Shown here piece by piece: positions 35,966 through 38,212 of a DNA stretch of 38,212 nucleotides. The notes beneath the pieces were generated by a model. The model was not told the origin of the DNA. It saw nothing but the letters and a program-made list of their open reading frames with translations, and made no database searches. Source of the stretch: Candidatus Competibacteraceae bacterium (GTDB taxonomy: Bacteria > Pseudomonadota > Gammaproteobacteria > Competibacterales > JAHEDQ01); NCBI GenBank assembly GCA_024641125.1, contig JAHEDQ010000014.1, forward strand, positions 1 through 38,212. Reading direction: 5' to 3'. How positions within the stretch are numbered: position 1 is the stretch's first letter; each line of letters opens with the position of its first letter. A program made the position numbers and the translations under genes.

Positions 35966-36933
35966 TGCAGTTGGAGGCGTTTCACTTCCTGCGGCCGCTC
36001 TGGTTGCTCGGTCTGCCCTCGGCCGTGCTGTTGCTCTGGGGTTTGACGCGTCAGCGGTCGCAAACCGAGGCCTGGGCGGCGGTGATAGCCCCGCATTTGC
36101 TGAAGCCACTGCTGGTAGACCCGGAAAAAGCACGTCAGCGCTTGCGGCCGCTACATCTGCTGGCCTTGTTCTGGGTTCTGGGCTGTCTGGCCATGGCCGG
36201 ACCGGCGTGGCAACGGGAGCCGTCTCCATTCGCAGAGGATCAGGCCGCCCTGGTCATTGCGCTCAAGGTGGCACCCAGCATGCTGGCCGACGACGTGCAA
36301 CCCAGCCGGCTTGGGCGCGGCGTGCAGAAGATCCACGATTTGCTGGAACGGCGTCCTGGCGCCGCCACTGCCTTGGTGGCCTACGGCGGGAGCGCGCATC
36401 TGGTTATTCCCTTGACCCGGGATGCACGCATCATTGAGCAGTTTGCAGCGGAATTGTCGCCGGAGATCATGCCGGTCGACGGCGATGCGCCGGCTGAGGC
36501 GGTCGCACTGGCCAACCGCCTGCTGGCGGATTCCGGATTGCCCGGATCCATATTGCTGATGGCGGACAGCGTCGCGGCGGATCAGTGGGTCGAGCTGGAG
36601 CGTCAGCGTGGCCAAAACGGCGCCGAAGTGCAGCTTTTTGCGCTGGCGGCGGGACCCGAGGTGATTGGGGCCAGCGGAGGCGTATCGGCGCCCGCCCTGG
36701 ACCGGGATGCCATGGCCCGGGCGGCACGGGCCGCGGGTGGCAAATTGACGGTGGTGACGGTGAATGATCGGGACGTCGATCAAATCAACCGGGACATCAA
36801 GCGCAGCCTGGCTCGCGCGACCGCCGCGGAAGGGGAACGCTGGCGCGACGCTGGATATGTCCTGCTGCCCCTGCTGGTTCTGCTGTCACTGTTCGCTTTT
36901 CGCCGCGGCTGGGTCGTGGGGCAGGGGTTATGA
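35965..36933 (+). CDS. batB: BatB-type VWA-domain membrane protein with degenerate metal site
   Basis: About 322 residues with the same layout as BatA: membrane helices near the N-terminus (LWLLGLPSAVLLLWGL, LLALFWVLGCLAMAG), a VWA domain, and a C-terminal helix (GYVLLPLLVLLSLFAF). The expected DxSxS metal motif is degenerate. At the aligned place the sequence is K-V-A-P-S (101-105), so the Asp and first Ser are lost and only the last Ser remains. This suggests it no longer binds a divalent metal in the usual way and may be a structural partner of BatA. Its ATG overlaps the batA stop by one base (TGATG). Confidence 0.87.
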   Translation: MQLEAFHFLRPLWLLGLPSAVLLLWGLTRQRSQTEAWAAVIAPHLLKPLLVDPEKARQRLRPLHLLALFWVLGCLAMAGPAWQREPSPFAEDQAALVIALKVAPSMLADDVQPSRLGRGVQKIHDLLERRPGAATALVAYGGSAHLVIPLTRDARIIEQFAAELSPEIMPVDGDAPAEAVALANRLLADSGLPGSILLMADSVAADQWVELERQRGQNGAEVQLFALAAGPEVIGASGGVSAPALDRDAMARAARAAGGKLTVVTVNDRDVDQINRDIKRSLARATAAEGERWRDAGYVLLPLLVLLSLFAFRRGWVVGQGL

Positions 36934-37559
36934 GCCGGCTTGGCGCTGTTGCCCTGACGGTGTTTCTTTGGCTTCCCCCGGCAGCCTGGGCGGAGTTCAG
37001 TTTTATCGATCTCTGGCTGACACCGAATCAGCAAGGCCAACGTCTGGCCGATCGGGGCAACTACAGCGAGGCGGCGGCTCGGTACGTCGAACCCATGCGG
37101 CGGGGTGTGGTCCTGTTTCGATCCGGCGATTTCGAGGCAGCAGCGGCCGCCTTCGGTCGGGTCGAGGGCGCTGACGCCGCGTACAATCAGGGCAATTCGT
37201 TGACCATGCTCGGTCAGTACGAGGCGGCCATCGAAAGCTATGATCGCGCCCTGATGCTGCGGCCGGATTGGATTGCCGCCGTGGACAATCGGTCTATCGC
37301 CGAGATCAGGCTTCAGCGCATGGCGCCGCCTGAAGACGACGCCGGGGGCACCGGTGGCCAGATGGGGGCCGATGACTGGGTATTCGACCAGCGCGGCGCC
37401 CGCGGGTCGGGCGAAGAGACGGTGGAGCCCGAATCCGCCGGATCCGACCAGGCGCTGCGCGCCATGTGGCTGCGTCGCGTTCAGACCCGGCCGGCGGATT
37501 TTCTCCGGTCCCGGTTTGCGTATCAAATCCAGCGGGACAAGGATGAACCTGGGCCATGA
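36930..37559 (+). CDS. batC: BatC-type TPR protein
   Basis: A 209-residue exported protein. The signal peptide (ALTVFLWLPPAAWA) is followed by a short tetratricopeptide array. DRGNYSEAAARY, FEAAAAAFGRVEGADAAYNQGN and LGQYEAAIESYDRALML are the helical repeats. The C-terminal part is polar and acidic, ending in AMWLRRVQTRPADFLRSRF, the usual BatC end motif (W-x-x-x-VQ-x-x-PADFL). The length is at the short end for the family. It overlaps batB (ATGA) and batD in the same way, so the whole operon is translationally coupled. It should scaffold the Bat complex in the periplasm. Confidence 0.88.
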   Translation: MSRLGAVALTVFLWLPPAAWAEFSFIDLWLTPNQQGQRLADRGNYSEAAARYVEPMRRGVVLFRSGDFEAAAAAFGRVEGADAAYNQGNSLTMLGQYEAAIESYDRALMLRPDWIAAVDNRSIAEIRLQRMAPPEDDAGGTGGQMGADDWVFDQRGARGSGEETVEPESAGSDQALRAMWLRRVQTRPADFLRSRFAYQIQRDKDEPGP

Positions 37560-38212
37560 AACGCGTGGTGCTGGTGTTTTTGATCCATCTGCTGTCTCCG
37601 GGTGTGTCGGCGGCGGCGGTTCAAGGTGAGGTGCGCATCAGCCTGTCCGATGAGCCTGCCATCTGGGTGGGTCAGCGGGTCATCGTCAATCTCGACCTTT
37701 GGAGCACGGGTTTCAGTTTCAGCGATCAGCGTATCCACCTGCCCGAGGTGGTGGGCGGATTGTTGATGGAAACGGACAGCTCCACGGTGAAACTCAGCGA
37801 GGCCCGCTCGGGGGAAACCTGGCAGGGTCTCCGCTACGCACTGTCGCTGTTTCCCCAACGGCCGGGTACGCTCAGGATTCCACCCGTTGACGTTTCGTTT
37901 CAGGTATCCGAGGGCTACGGAAAGCCCGCCACGGCCTTTGAGCTTCAAACCCCGCGGTTGACCGTTGAGGTCGCCTTGCCGCCCGGTTTCATCGATCCCA
38001 ACGGGGTGATCACCAGCAACGATTTGACGGTGACCGAAACCTGGGATCCTGATGTGGATTCGGTGCGGGTCGGCGACGCGCTGACCCGGACAGTGACCCG
38101 CCGGGCGGAGGATGTGTCCGGTGTGCTGTTTCCACCGCTCCTGACGCCGCCCATCGACGGCCTGGCATCGTACCCGGAAACCCCTCAGGTGACGGATAAA
38201 ACCGAGCGCGGG
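37556..38212 (+). CDS. batD: BatD-type protein, 5' part, cut by window edge
   Basis: The ATG at 37556 overlaps the batC stop, and the frame stays open for 219 codons to the last base. It starts with a signal peptide (VLVFLIHLLSPGVSAAAV). Beta-sandwich domains follow, with VRISLSDEPAIWVGQRVIV, PQRPGTLRIPPVDVSF and VDSVRVGDALTRTVTRRAEDVS. This is the pattern of BatD oxygen-tolerance proteins, which have several Ig-like periplasmic domains and a C-terminal membrane helix. The C-terminal half is outside the window and cannot be checked. Confidence 0.87.
   Translation, partial: MKRVVLVFLIHLLSPGVSAAAVQGEVRISLSDEPAIWVGQRVIVNLDLWSTGFSFSDQRIHLPEVVGGLLMETDSSTVKLSEARSGETWQGLRYALSLFPQRPGTLRIPPVDVSFQVSEGYGKPATAFELQTPRLTVEVALPPGFIDPNGVITSNDLTVTETWDPDVDSVRVGDALTRTVTRRAEDVSGVLFPPLLTPPIDGLASYPETPQVTDKTERG

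Overview
The window reads as chromosomal DNA of a GC-rich gammaproteobacterium. The basis is gene content: a glycogen operon, an ABC-F factor very like YbiT, the CbpA/CbpM pair, an aerotolerance (Bat) operon and a VPLP-type PEP-CTERM protein. This is inferred from protein families, not from a marker gene. No rRNA, tRNA, CRISPR array, insertion sequence or phage gene was recognised.

Layout. 1-3262 (+): the 3' end of a probable glycogen debranching enzyme, glgC and pgm. 3650-5260 (+): the ABC-F ATPase, ending at a bidirectional terminator shared with a convergent secreted Cache protein (5456-5905, -). 6143-7681 (-): a membrane-anchored HtrA-like protease. 8190-9257 (+): a sulfotransferase. 9689-11274 (+): cbpA, cbpM and a mini ParB-domain protein. 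11487-13588 (+): an outer-membrane barrel and a ZnuA-like metal-binding lipoprotein. 13703-14692 (-): an enoyl-reductase-like dehydrogenase. 14771-18635 (-): a tight five-gene ABC unit (secreted protein, two-TM protein, lipoprotein, LolD-like ATPase, FtsX-type permease).

18636-34149 is the main point of interest: a nonribosomal peptide locus. A free-standing adenylation (A) protein, a free-standing carrier protein and two NRPSs form one translationally coupled + strand operon. Predicted modules are A / PCP / C-A(inserted PP-loop ATPase)-PCP-E / C-A-PCP-TE, which predicts a tripeptide-scale product. In the first NRPS, about 340 residues carrying three CxxC pairs and an SGGKDS PP-loop are spliced into the A domain between motifs A8 and A9. 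They resemble the WbpG/N-acetyl-sugar amidotransferase branch of ATP-pyrophosphatases. The same A domain reads as asparagine-specific and is followed by an epimerase domain. After a PEP-CTERM gene, a convergent operon (SDR, PhyH-type dioxygenase, acyl-CoA dehydrogenase-like flavoprotein) may supply tailoring enzymes. The flavoprotein looks like prolyl-carrier-protein dehydrogenases, so the free A protein, free carrier and flavoprotein may make a pyrrole- or dehydroamino-acyl starter.

34440-38212 (+): the aerotolerance operon (DUF4381, BatA, BatB, BatC, BatD cut by the window edge), without the usual moxR and DUF58 genes in front.
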